Below, in pieces: positions 8,339-15,612 of a DNA stretch of 42,498 nt (positions are counted from its first letter, which is position 1; each line of letters begins with the position of its first letter). The stretch comes from Aquimarina algiphila. GTDB lineage: Bacteria > Bacteroidota > Bacteroidia > Flavobacteriales > Flavobacteriaceae. The DNA lies in assembly GCF_007489275.1 (NCBI RefSeq), contig NZ_VLNR01000060.1:1-42498 (forward strand), read 5' to 3'. A program made the position numbers and the translations under genes. The notes below the pieces were generated by a model. It was not told the origin of the DNA. It saw only the letters and a program-made list of their open reading frames with translations, and searched no databases.

Positions 8339-8390
8339 TTAGTCGGGAATCTTTTTTGAAATTTTCAATCAAAGAATCCCGACTAATTTT
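8339..8390 (+). terminator. Intrinsic terminator after katG
   Basis: The arms 8339-8354 (TTAGTCGGGAATCTTT) and 8371-8386 pair at 15 of 16 positions around a 16-base loop and are followed by TTTT. It lies between katG and the ankyrin gene, so read-through is probably partial. Confidence 0.7.
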
Positions 8391-8425
8391 GTACATTATT
8401 TTACAAAAGTTAATTTAAAATTCGC

Positions 8426-8884
8426 ATGGAAGATATTTTTAGTGCTATTCGATCTAAAAACTTAGAAGAGGTAAAAACAATTCTAAAGACTAACCCAGAA
8501 GTTGTTAATCAGAAAGATAATAGAGGTTCTACACCTTTATTACTTGCTTCATATTATGGTCTTGAAGATATAACCAGGTTAATATTACAGTACTCTCCAG
8601 ATATTGATGCAAAAGATGCTGCTGGAAACACTGCTTTAATGGGAGTGTGTTTTAAAGGATATTATGATATTGCAAAATTACTTATTGAGTCAGGAGCCAA
8701 TATAAATCATAAGAATTTTAATGATGCCACGGCACTTATATATGCTGCTACCTTTGGCCAAAAGGAGATTATCAAATTATTAGTAGATAATCAAGCTGAT
8801 ATAGATGCAAAGGATAATAAAGGGTATACTGCAGAAATGCACGCCAAAAATCAAGGTTTAGAACTTTCAGAATTATTTAAGTAA
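8426..8884 (+). CDS. Ankyrin-repeat protein downstream of katG
   Basis: A 152-residue protein made of about four to five ankyrin repeats: DNRGSTPLLLASYYGLEDIT, DAAGNTALMGVCFKGYYDIA, NFNDATALIYAATFGQKEII and DNKGYTAEMHAKNQG. There is no signal peptide, so it is probably cytoplasmic. Ankyrin genes next to catalase genes are known elsewhere: AnkB supports KatB catalase in Pseudomonas aeruginosa, though there it is periplasmic or membrane-linked. A helper role for KatG is a reasonable inference. A GTG-started gene follows after five bases. Confidence 0.9.
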   Translation: MEDIFSAIRSKNLEEVKTILKTNPEVVNQKDNRGSTPLLLASYYGLEDITRLILQYSPDIDAKDAAGNTALMGVCFKGYYDIAKLLIESGANINHKNFNDATALIYAATFGQKEIIKLLVDNQADIDAKDNKGYTAEMHAKNQGLELSELFK

Positions 8885-8889
8885 AACGA

Positions 8890-9471
8890 GTGAATACTAA
8901 TAAAGATATAGAGAGTATAAAATCCGTAAATATAAGATCGGTTGGCATTAAAAGACAAGTATTAATGTCTTCTGCTACCGTTGAGATTTTTGAATCTTTT
9001 TTAAAAGAAAATATTGGTAGTGAAGTATTAGTTGTTAATACAAATATTGGAATAGGAGTCTATTACTATTCTAAAAATGATTACAGTACTTTTATTCGAG
9101 AAAGCGTGTTGTTGTATACTATAACTCATATAGATCAAAAGAAACTAAAGTTTCGTAATAACCTTAACAGAATAGATGTATATCAAAGTTTTTGCGAGGC
9201 ATTAATTGCATTTTCTCAATATCCACAAATCTTTTTAGCATATGCCAAAAAGTTTATTTACCTAAAAGAGAAAAACAAAACCAGTACATTTGTTATCCCT
9301 ATTTTAACTGGTTTTTTTGAAGAGGTTCTTAAAGTACTTGATGAAACAGGTAAGATTCCTCATTATGAAAAAATAGAAAGAGCAAAAAATAAGCTTAAGA
9401 AATCAGATACTGATAATAAAGTGATTAAAGAACTCATTTCAGAAATCTTATTAAAAAAACACTACAATTAG
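8890..9471 (+). CDS. Hypothetical protein, co-transcribed with the ankyrin gene
   Basis: A 193-residue protein not recognised. It starts at GTG (8890) five bases after the ankyrin stop, which supports co-transcription. It has no signal peptide or clear membrane span. Visible features are a mixed alpha/beta N-terminal half with LLYTITHIDQKKLKFRNNLN, a helical middle (YQSFCEALIAFSQYPQIFLAYAK), and a Lys-rich C-terminal helix (IERAKNKLKKSDTDNK). The position after katG and the ankyrin gene hints at oxidative-stress physiology, but nothing in the sequence proves it. Confidence 0.7.
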   Translation: MNTNKDIESIKSVNIRSVGIKRQVLMSSATVEIFESFLKENIGSEVLVVNTNIGIGVYYYSKNDYSTFIRESVLLYTITHIDQKKLKFRNNLNRIDVYQSFCEALIAFSQYPQIFLAYAKKFIYLKEKNKTSTFVIPILTGFFEEVLKVLDETGKIPHYEKIERAKNKLKKSDTDNKVIKELISEILLKKHYN

Positions 9472-10397
9472 AATACTATTAAAAAATTTGATATTAGACC
9501 TTAATCGTTTATAATTTAGAATTATATAAAAAGGAACTGGCAATTTTTGTGTGGATTTATCCAAGTCACTTTTTTTAAATTAGTCTAATGTTCTGATTAT
9601 AAAATATCAGAACAGGGGAAAATCCCCCCTATCTCAGGTGTGAAATCCTCAAAATTCCTTCCTTAATTTCTTATTTTTGTAGGATTACACTTACTTGAAA
9701 ATGTTAAATAAAATTTATTTTTTTATTTAAAGTCTCTATTTATCGATGAAAAGCAAGGCTTCTTGGTAGTTGCGTAAAAATATTGTGGTTTTACCGTATC
9801 CGAGTATTCGATAACACTTATTACTTTTACAATGAGTTGATAACTAGCGCATATGATCAATTCAATACAGTAAATTCGTCAAAATGTAAAATAGTCTTCA
9901 AAAAGCCCCAGAAGAATGTTTAACATCATTTAAAAGAATAGGGTAATACCTCTCTTTTAAATACTAAATACTTCTATTACCCCGGAAGTGTTCTCAAATC
10001 TTAAAAAAATGACGAAACCTATTTTAATTATCATTCCGTATCATAAAAAAAAGAACAAGAAAATTTTTCTACTGTTTTCAAAACGAAAATCTAACACATC
10101 ATTTTTGTTTACGAATAATAGTGCCTTTGGATAATGAATTAGAGTACTTTCTAATCAGGAAAATCGATCTTCAACTATAAGCACTTGATGAGGGAAATAT
10201 CAGGGGAAAGCTTAAGTATATAGCCAGAACAAACCATTTGACATCTTTATATTTTACTATATAATTAAGAATGATTTCTTTCTTATAAGTGACTTCTATT
10301 GCCCAAATTTATCTGTTCTGCACATTAATCAATTTACCAAAATCAAGTGTTACAAAAAGATTGTAAGAATCAATCAAAAACTTAAAAAGTCTTAATC
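9472..10397. other. 926-base gene-poor gap, probably decayed sequence
   Basis: No convincing gene. It holds a GGGG..CCCC element at 9615-9631. Downstream is a TATTTTTG box (9672-9679) 21 bases before an ATG at 9701, whose frame (MLNKIYFFI, then stop) looks like the start of a signal peptide cut off after nine codons. A 41-codon frame at 10009-10134 (MTKPILIIIPYHKKKNKK...) has no known relative. The picture is of a promoter and gene start followed by degraded sequence. Confidence 0.45.
9615..9631 (+). repeat. GGGG..CCCC element, copy A
   Basis: GGGGAAAATCCCCCCTA, followed eight bases later by a degenerate GGTGT in place of GGGTATT. It is related to the better conserved copies at 17571 and 24320. 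Its distance to the nearest good -7 box (9672-9679) is about ten bases longer than in the other two copies, so this copy may be degenerate. Confidence 0.4.
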
Positions 10398-11015
10398 ATG
10401 AAAAAATTACTACTTATCATATCAATACTTTCCTTTTTATCTTGTTCTAGTGAAGAAGACCATAGCCCAGAAAATATAATGGACATGATATTTGTTGAAA
10501 ATCCAGAAAGGACCGTAAAGGTTAATATTATATACGTTGAATCTCAAGATTCTTCTGATAAATCATCTTACAATTTGGACGAAAAAGAATTCATAAACTA
10601 TTTAAATGGATATTATTTTCACAGATTAGGTATTGGATTAGAGATAGATGAGTCTAAAAAATTGATTAATGACGAACTGTATGATCTAACAGATAATCAA
10701 GGTTCAGAACCGAGTACGTTCTTTACGCAATCGCAAGAAACATATGACAAGGATAAAATAAACATCTACATTATCAAAAGATCTAATATACGTGGTATCG
10801 CCGGAATGGGAAGAAGTCAAAGGGTATTGCTTACAGATGAGCATTTATTTACTTCAACCAGCCCACATGAAATCGGTCATGCGTTAGGGTTATTTCATAC
10901 TCATGAGACTGGGAATATCATGAGCACAGAAGAAAAAGCTTTAAGACAATCTTTTAATAAAGAACAAGAAGAGAAAATCAAAAAACGAATTGATCAAATA
11001 AATCTAGGTAGCTAA
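10398..11015 (+). CDS. Metzincin-type zinc metalloprotease lipoprotein
   Basis: A 205-residue protein with a lipoprotein signal (MKKLLLIISILSFLSC, lipid-modified Cys16). Its zinc site HEIGHALGLFH (His157, Glu158, His161, His167) matches the metzincin HExxHxxGxxH motif, and Met175 in GNIMS is a good Met-turn. It is small for the class: only about 130 residues precede the zinc site. It is probably anchored in an outer or inner membrane facing the periplasm or surface; the substrate is unknown. It is transcribed in the same direction as the SDHY-repeat gene about 200 bases later, but the intervening operator suggests separate control. Confidence 0.85.
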   Translation: MKKLLLIISILSFLSCSSEEDHSPENIMDMIFVENPERTVKVNIIYVESQDSSDKSSYNLDEKEFINYLNGYYFHRLGIGLEIDESKKLINDELYDLTDNQGSEPSTFFTQSQETYDKDKINIYIIKRSNIRGIAGMGRSQRVLLTDEHLFTSTSPHEIGHALGLFHTHETGNIMSTEEKALRQSFNKEQEEKIKKRIDQINLGS

Positions 11016-11119
11016 TTCTAGCCACTATCATTTTCTTTATATGTATATATCTTTTTGGATATAGGTAATTGAAATCAAGAACAGAAAAAACATTTTTTGA
11101 CCTTATAAAATGGGATGAT

Positions 11120-11161
11120 GTACAATTCAATACATTTCCGGTACAGTTCAATTCATTTGTT
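11120..11161 (+). promoter_or_regulatory. Tandem 21-bp repeat resembling a LytTR-type operator
   Basis: Two units, 11120-11140 and 11141-11161, agree at 16 of their first 18 bases (GTACAATTCAATACATTT and GTACAGTTCAATTCATTT). The cores ACAATTCAA and ACAGTTCAA start exactly 21 bp apart. The second fits the published LytTR half-site pattern [TA][AC][CA]GTTN[AG][TG] at eight of nine positions. A CATCTTTG -7-like box is at 11185-11192 and the SDHY gene's ATG is at 11217. The site therefore lies where an activator would bind, and the LytTR regulator encoded at 14776 is the natural candidate. Confidence 0.5.
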
Positions 11162-11216
11162 TTTTTAGATATGATATAACGTTCCATCTTTGTGCTTCAT
11201 CAAAAGACGAACAGTT

Positions 11217-12671
11217 ATGAATCAATTATCAAGGATTATTATAGCAACTATATTTAAGGTCACGTTGCTAATCCTCTCTTTATTCTTTGCATCAGACCTT
11301 AATGCACAAAACACATCATATGCTGTAAATTATAATAGGAATAAAACCACTATTAAAGTTCAGGATGGGATGTTTAATAATTTCTCTATCAACTATGAAG
11401 GAGAGATAACTTTATCCAATGATGATAAAGATGTTATCGCTATTTCTGATGGTGGCTATTTAGAAATTAAGAAATCTGCTTTTGGAAGTAAGCGTAGGAT
11501 AGTAATCGAATCCGAAGCTAATGGAAATCTTAATAAAAAGTATTTTGTAGGTTCTTCTAGAAAAGATTTTGCATCTGAAGGAAAGAAGTGGCTTAGTGAA
11601 ATATTACCAGAAGTTGTAAAAACGACAGCTTTAGGAGCAAAAGGCAGAGTAAATAGATTTTATAGTCAAGGAGGAGCTAATAGTGTATTCAATGAAATTA
11701 GAACTTTAAAAAGCGATCATGTAAAATCTAAATATTTTAAACTAGTATTAGAGAAAAATCTATCTTCAAATGAACTCGAATCACTACTTAGAGTTGCGGG
11801 TAAAGAAATCAATTCTGATCATTACCTATCAGACCTATTGAAATATAGACAACATAGTTTCTTTGCTTCCAGTTCATTAGTTTCGGCATATATCGATGCT
11901 ACAAAAAGCATTAATTCAGATCATTATGTTACCTCGGTTTTAAGCACGGCTATAGAAGATGCAAGTTTTTCTGATGATCAAGTCGGAAAATTGTTCGAGA
12001 TTACAGCAGGAATCAATTCTGATCATTATATGTCACAGGTACTTATGAAAGTGATGAAAAAACGAGAGTTAAACGATGCCAATCTTATGTTGTTAATCAA
12101 TAATTCAAAGCAAATAGCCTCTGATCACTATAAATCACAAGTATTACTAAAGGCATTAGATTTACCAGAACTTTCTAAGGGAAATTACAATGCTTTTTTG
12201 GGGACATTGAGCGATATCCAATCAGATCATTATATCACTGCGGTTTTTTCTAAACTTTTGGATGAGAAATTAGATGCTAGTGAGTTAAGTAAATTAATTC
12301 ATCTTGCAGGAGAATCTGTTAGTTCAGATCATTATATGGCTCAAGTATTAGGTAAATTAATTAATAAACAAGGTTTGAGTGGGGACAATCTAGATGTATT
12401 AATTGGAGCGTTATCAAGTGTGGGTTCTGATCATTACTCTGCTGTAATTCTAAAAAAACTTGCACGAAAGAACCTTAGCGAATCACAATTAGTATCAGTT
12501 TTTCGAGGGATGTCGCAGATTAGCTCTGATCATTATCTGTCAGAATCTTTAATTGCTTTTGCGCCTTCAGTGAATGCATCCGGAGACAATGTTAAAGAAG
12601 CTTATCGTGATGCTTGTAAAACTATCTCGTCTGAGACATATTATGGGAGAGCACTTCGCGCAATAAAATAA
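11217..12671 (+). CDS. Periplasmic protein with ten 34-residue SDHY repeats
   Basis: The start chosen is the ATG at 11217 (MNQLSRII), giving 484 residues and a clean signal peptide (VTLLILSLFFASDLNAQ); a frame from 11190 adds nine polar residues. Residues about 32-115 form a beta-rich head (KTTIKVQDGMFNNFSINYEG, then GYLEIKKSAFGSKRRIVIES). From about residue 160 to the end are ten tandem repeats centred on S-D-H-Y-x-(S/T/A)-x-V-L. The SDH motifs are 34 residues apart for seven consecutive steps, then 33 and 35; the last copy is SETYY. This is probably an alpha-solenoid. Similar S-D-Y/H repeats occur in some BlaR1/M56-type proteins, from memory. It is upstream of a two-component system and may be its sensor partner or target. 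Confidence 0.8.
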   Translation: MNQLSRIIIATIFKVTLLILSLFFASDLNAQNTSYAVNYNRNKTTIKVQDGMFNNFSINYEGEITLSNDDKDVIAISDGGYLEIKKSAFGSKRRIVIESEANGNLNKKYFVGSSRKDFASEGKKWLSEILPEVVKTTALGAKGRVNRFYSQGGANSVFNEIRTLKSDHVKSKYFKLVLEKNLSSNELESLLRVAGKEINSDHYLSDLLKYRQHSFFASSSLVSAYIDATKSINSDHYVTSVLSTAIEDASFSDDQVGKLFEITAGINSDHYMSQVLMKVMKKRELNDANLMLLINNSKQIASDHYKSQVLLKALDLPELSKGNYNAFLGTLSDIQSDHYITAVFSKLLDEKLDASELSKLIHLAGESVSSDHYMAQVLGKLINKQGLSGDNLDVLIGALSSVGSDHYSAVILKKLARKNLSESQLVSVFRGMSQISSDHYLSESLIAFAPSVNASGDNVKEAYRDACKTISSETYYGRALRAIK

Positions 12672-12717
12672 TAGCACAATACTTTATCCTACCAATTGGA
12701 TTGATTATTTTGGTAGG

Positions 12718-13764
12718 ATGAAGTTTAGTTTAGATCACTACTTACATCAATTATCGCCGGTTGTGAAAAAATATTTCACTATTATTTTCGTAGGGTTTGT
12801 TTTGGGAATACTTACCTATAGTTTTTTGGGATTCACCCAAGAAAAAGACAATCTAAAATTACTTTGGTTATCAGGGGGGTTAGGGATTATCATTGCGTAT
12901 ATAATTAATGCCTTTAACAAAGGGTTTAACAAACTTGTTTCTTGGAAAAAATATACTGGATTTCGTCTTTTTTTAGGTGTTTTGTTAAATGCGATTATAA
13001 CTCTTATTTTAATATATGTAGCTTTATACGGATATGTTTTTGTAGGAGATGCCAAAATTGATTTTATAGAAAATTATAATGAGATACTATTAAAATTAGT
13101 TATTCTCATATTTTTTGTTTCTCTAGTCTATAATGTAATTTATTTTGCATTACACTCTTATTATCAGTATGCAAAAGGTCAGATCATCTCATTACAATTA
13201 GAGCGAAAACAGACCGAGCTACAATTAACTGCTCTAAAATCACAGCTAAGTCCTCATTTTTTATTCAATAGTATAAATACGATATCCTCTTTACTGTTTA
13301 GTGATGTTAAAAAAGCTGAACTTTTTATTAGAGAATTAGCAAAGTCATACCAATATATTTTAAATAAATATGAAGATAAATGGCTTACCGTAGCAGAAGA
13401 ATTGCAATTTGTGAATTCGTATTATTTTTTGCTAAGAACACGATTTAATGATCGTATCCATTTAGAAATCAATTTATCAGATGCAATATTGAAAACCAAA
13501 ATCCCTCCATTAACACTTCAAATGCTTGTAGAAAATGTAGTAAAGCATAATCAAGTAATACCATCAGAAATAATAAAAATACGCATTGAAGGTGATCAAA
13601 ATATAATAAGTGTATCAAATAATAAAACTGGCAAACCTAAAAGAGTAGATTCATTTAAAATTGGACTGAGTAATATAAGATCCAGGTATGAACTTATATT
13701 TAATGAAACTATAGAAGTGATAGATGATGAACGATTTATAGTTAAACTCCCTATTGTGGTATGA
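12718..13764 (+). CDS. LytS/YehU-type sensor histidine kinase
   Basis: A 348-residue membrane kinase. Four hydrophobic segments (about 20-42, 48-65, 84-108 and 125-148) form the sensor. A short coiled coil (QIISLQLERKQTELQLTALK) leads to the His_kinase (PF06580) H-box SQLSPHFLFNSINT, with His180 as phospho-acceptor. The ATPase has an N-box LQMLVENVVKHN (Asn273) and a G-region KIGLSNIRSRYELIF. All key residues are present. It starts 46 bases after the SDHY-repeat gene, and its stop overlaps the next start (ATGA). There is no periplasmic sensor domain, so an accessory protein could supply the signal. Confidence 0.93.
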   Translation: MKFSLDHYLHQLSPVVKKYFTIIFVGFVLGILTYSFLGFTQEKDNLKLLWLSGGLGIIIAYIINAFNKGFNKLVSWKKYTGFRLFLGVLLNAIITLILIYVALYGYVFVGDAKIDFIENYNEILLKLVILIFFVSLVYNVIYFALHSYYQYAKGQIISLQLERKQTELQLTALKSQLSPHFLFNSINTISSLLFSDVKKAELFIRELAKSYQYILNKYEDKWLTVAEELQFVNSYYFLLRTRFNDRIHLEINLSDAILKTKIPPLTLQMLVENVVKHNQVIPSEIIKIRIEGDQNIISVSNNKTGKPKRVDSFKIGLSNIRSRYELIFNETIEVIDDERFIVKLPIVV

Positions 13765-14795
13765 ATAAACTATTTATACATCACCCTATCTTTAGAATCA
13801 TAAGTCCATTATGTAGTGGTATGTTAGTATACTTACTTATCTTATTGGTAAATAATAATGTAACTCAGATACAGGAGGAATTTTTAGGACAGGAGTTATA
13901 TGTATGTATTGGATTAGCATATGTCATTCAGGAATATTCGAGGTTTTCCTTGTTCTTTTTTGAAAAATTAAAAAGACCAAGTTCCTTATCAGGTAAAATT
14001 ATACTTCAGGGGCTTATTTCGATAGTTGCATCAGTTATTTTAGTTTCTGGATCTATGTTTCTGTATTTTGATTTGGTATTGGGGTTCACACCTAATATTT
14101 CTGAACTTACTATTTTTAACAGTATCTTTTCGGTAATCACTATTATATATCTTTCTGTGTATCTAAGTCATCAGTTTTTGCATAAAGTAAATACTGAGAT
14201 CATGACAGAGGAATTATCTATAAAAAAAGGAGTAGAGCAGGATTTTCTTCAATTCAAAAAAGGCATAAATCCAATGTTAATGTTTGAAACTCTTGAATCA
14301 CTAATCGTATTGATGAAAAAAGATACAGAAAACGCAGAGTTTTTGGTTGATCATTTTTCTGCTGTATATCGATACATTCTTTCTAGAAACATAAAAGAAT
14401 TAGTTCCTATTGAAGAGGAATTGGCTATTCTGGATGAGTTATTACTTTTGTTTGGATATTTGCCATATCGAAAAACAAGATACGGTATTACAGACCGATT
14501 AGATACTATGGTTGTGCCTGGTAGTATTATATCGTGCATCGAACAAATTATAAGAAGTACAATTGTTTCTAAAGAGACAGAACTTGTGGTCGATATATCA
14601 GAAGATTTAGAGTACATTTTATTAAAATATGTGCATCAGGAAAAGATTAGCTATGCTTTGAGCCAAAATAATATTAAGGACATTTTGAATACTTATCGTT
14701 TCTATACTGATAAGGAAATTAAAGTAACTAATACTGATGTTTTTAAAATAATTCATATACCAAAACTTACTGTTGATGAAAGTAGTCATAATTGA
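13761..14795 (+). CDS. Degenerate LytS-type kinase (pseudokinase)
   Basis: A 344-residue paralogue of the preceding kinase, with four hydrophobic segments (about 13-31, 45-66, 80-104 and 117-137) and a cytoplasmic His_kinase-like part. The H-box reads GINPMLMFETLESL, so the phospho-acceptor His is Met172. The N-box reads IEQIIRSTI, with Gln262 where Asn is required, and no Gly-rich ATP lid is visible. It therefore should not autophosphorylate. It overlaps the kinase gene by four bases and the regulator gene by about 20, so the three are translationally linked. A likely role is a heterodimer partner or inhibitor of the active kinase. Confidence 0.85.
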   Translation: MNKLFIHHPIFRIISPLCSGMLVYLLILLVNNNVTQIQEEFLGQELYVCIGLAYVIQEYSRFSLFFFEKLKRPSSLSGKIILQGLISIVASVILVSGSMFLYFDLVLGFTPNISELTIFNSIFSVITIIYLSVYLSHQFLHKVNTEIMTEELSIKKGVEQDFLQFKKGINPMLMFETLESLIVLMKKDTENAEFLVDHFSAVYRYILSRNIKELVPIEEELAILDELLLLFGYLPYRKTRYGITDRLDTMVVPGSIISCIEQIIRSTIVSKETELVVDISEDLEYILLKYVHQEKISYALSQNNIKDILNTYRFYTDKEIKVTNTDVFKIIHIPKLTVDESSHN

Positions 14796-15534
14796 AGACG
14801 AGCCTTTAGCGGCAGAGAAATTAGAACGTTATCTGCTAAAATATGATTCGGATATTTTGGTTATGAGTAAACTAGTTTCTATTGATGAAGCTGTACTTTG
14901 GATAAAATCACATCAAGAAGAAGTAGATCTTTTTTTTATGGATGTCCAACTTACAGATGGTCTAAGTTTTGAGATTTTTGATAAAGTACAAGTAAATAGA
15001 CCAGTAATTTTTACTACCGCGTTTGATGAATTTGCTATCGATGCTTTTAAAGTAAATAGCATAGATTATCTTTTAAAACCTGTATTGTTTACAGATCTTA
15101 CGAAAGCACTTAGGAAGCTAGAAACACTAAGATCTCAATTCTCTACAGAAAGTAATGTCAATCAAATCGTAAAACGTATGACTGATACCGTATTTAAAAA
15201 TAGATTTTTAGTACGTCTGGGGAATCATATTCATTCTGTTAAAAGTGAAAACATTTCTTTTTTCTTTGCAGAAGGAAGGGATGCTTACCTTGTAGCTAAT
15301 ACTAACAAGAAGTATATGATAGAATATAAATTAGAAGAGTTGGAAAAAATGTTAGAACCTAAACTATTTTTTAGAGTGAATCGCACCTTTATTGTCAATA
15401 TTAATGAGATACAGGATGTATTGGTATATTCTAATAGACGCTTAAAACTAACATTGAATCAAAACCCGGATAAGGAAGTAATTGTAAGCCGAGAGAAGGT
15501 CGCTGACTTTAAACAATGGTTTGAGGGGAATTAA
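14776..15534 (+). CDS. LytTR-family response regulator
   Basis: A 252-residue regulator. The ATG at 14776 (MKVVIIEDEP) is preferred over the in-frame TTG at 14773. Residues 1-120 are a receiver with acidic Glu8/Asp9, phospho-acceptor Asp56 (FFMDVQLTDG), switch Thr in FTTAFDEFAI and Lys in YLLKPV. Residues about 150-250 are a LytTR DNA-binding domain (FLVRLGNHIHSVKSENISFF, then FFRVNRTFIVNINEI and RRLKLTL). It is the natural partner of the kinase at 12718. It probably binds the 21-bp tandem repeat at 11120-11161, which would make the four-gene set self-regulating. Confidence 0.95.
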   Translation: MKVVIIEDEPLAAEKLERYLLKYDSDILVMSKLVSIDEAVLWIKSHQEEVDLFFMDVQLTDGLSFEIFDKVQVNRPVIFTTAFDEFAIDAFKVNSIDYLLKPVLFTDLTKALRKLETLRSQFSTESNVNQIVKRMTDTVFKNRFLVRLGNHIHSVKSENISFFFAEGRDAYLVANTNKKYMIEYKLEELEKMLEPKLFFRVNRTFIVNINEIQDVLVYSNRRLKLTLNQNPDKEVIVSREKVADFKQWFEGN

Positions 15535-15550
15535 TAGCTTGATCCAAATA

Positions 15551-15583
15551 AAAAAATCCCCAATTGATTGCAATTGGGGAAAA
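15551..15583 (-). terminator. Terminator of asnS
   Basis: A perfect 9-bp stem (CCCCAATTG at 15558-15566 with CAATTGGGG at 15571-15579) and a four-base loop. On the minus strand it is followed by ATTTTTTTATT, so it ends asnS transcription. The plus strand has only AAAAGTT after it, so it is a weak stop for the LytTR operon. Confidence 0.8.
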
Positions 15584-15612
15584 GTTATATGTAGTCTTTT
15601 AATATAAAAAAA

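Noticed and set aside
10978..11187. 69-codon minus-strand frame
   Set aside because: It overlaps the end of the metzincin gene and the LytTR-like operator, has no signal or family features, and is best seen as chance.
11708..12660. Possible CRISPR-like or satellite array because of the regular 102-bp spacing
   Set aside because: The repeats are in one open frame with a signal peptide, vary in sequence between cores, and encode a 34-residue protein repeat.
15551..15583. Terminator for the LytTR operon
   Set aside because: Only the minus strand has a good T-run, so it was assigned to asnS; the LytTR operon's own stop remains unidentified.
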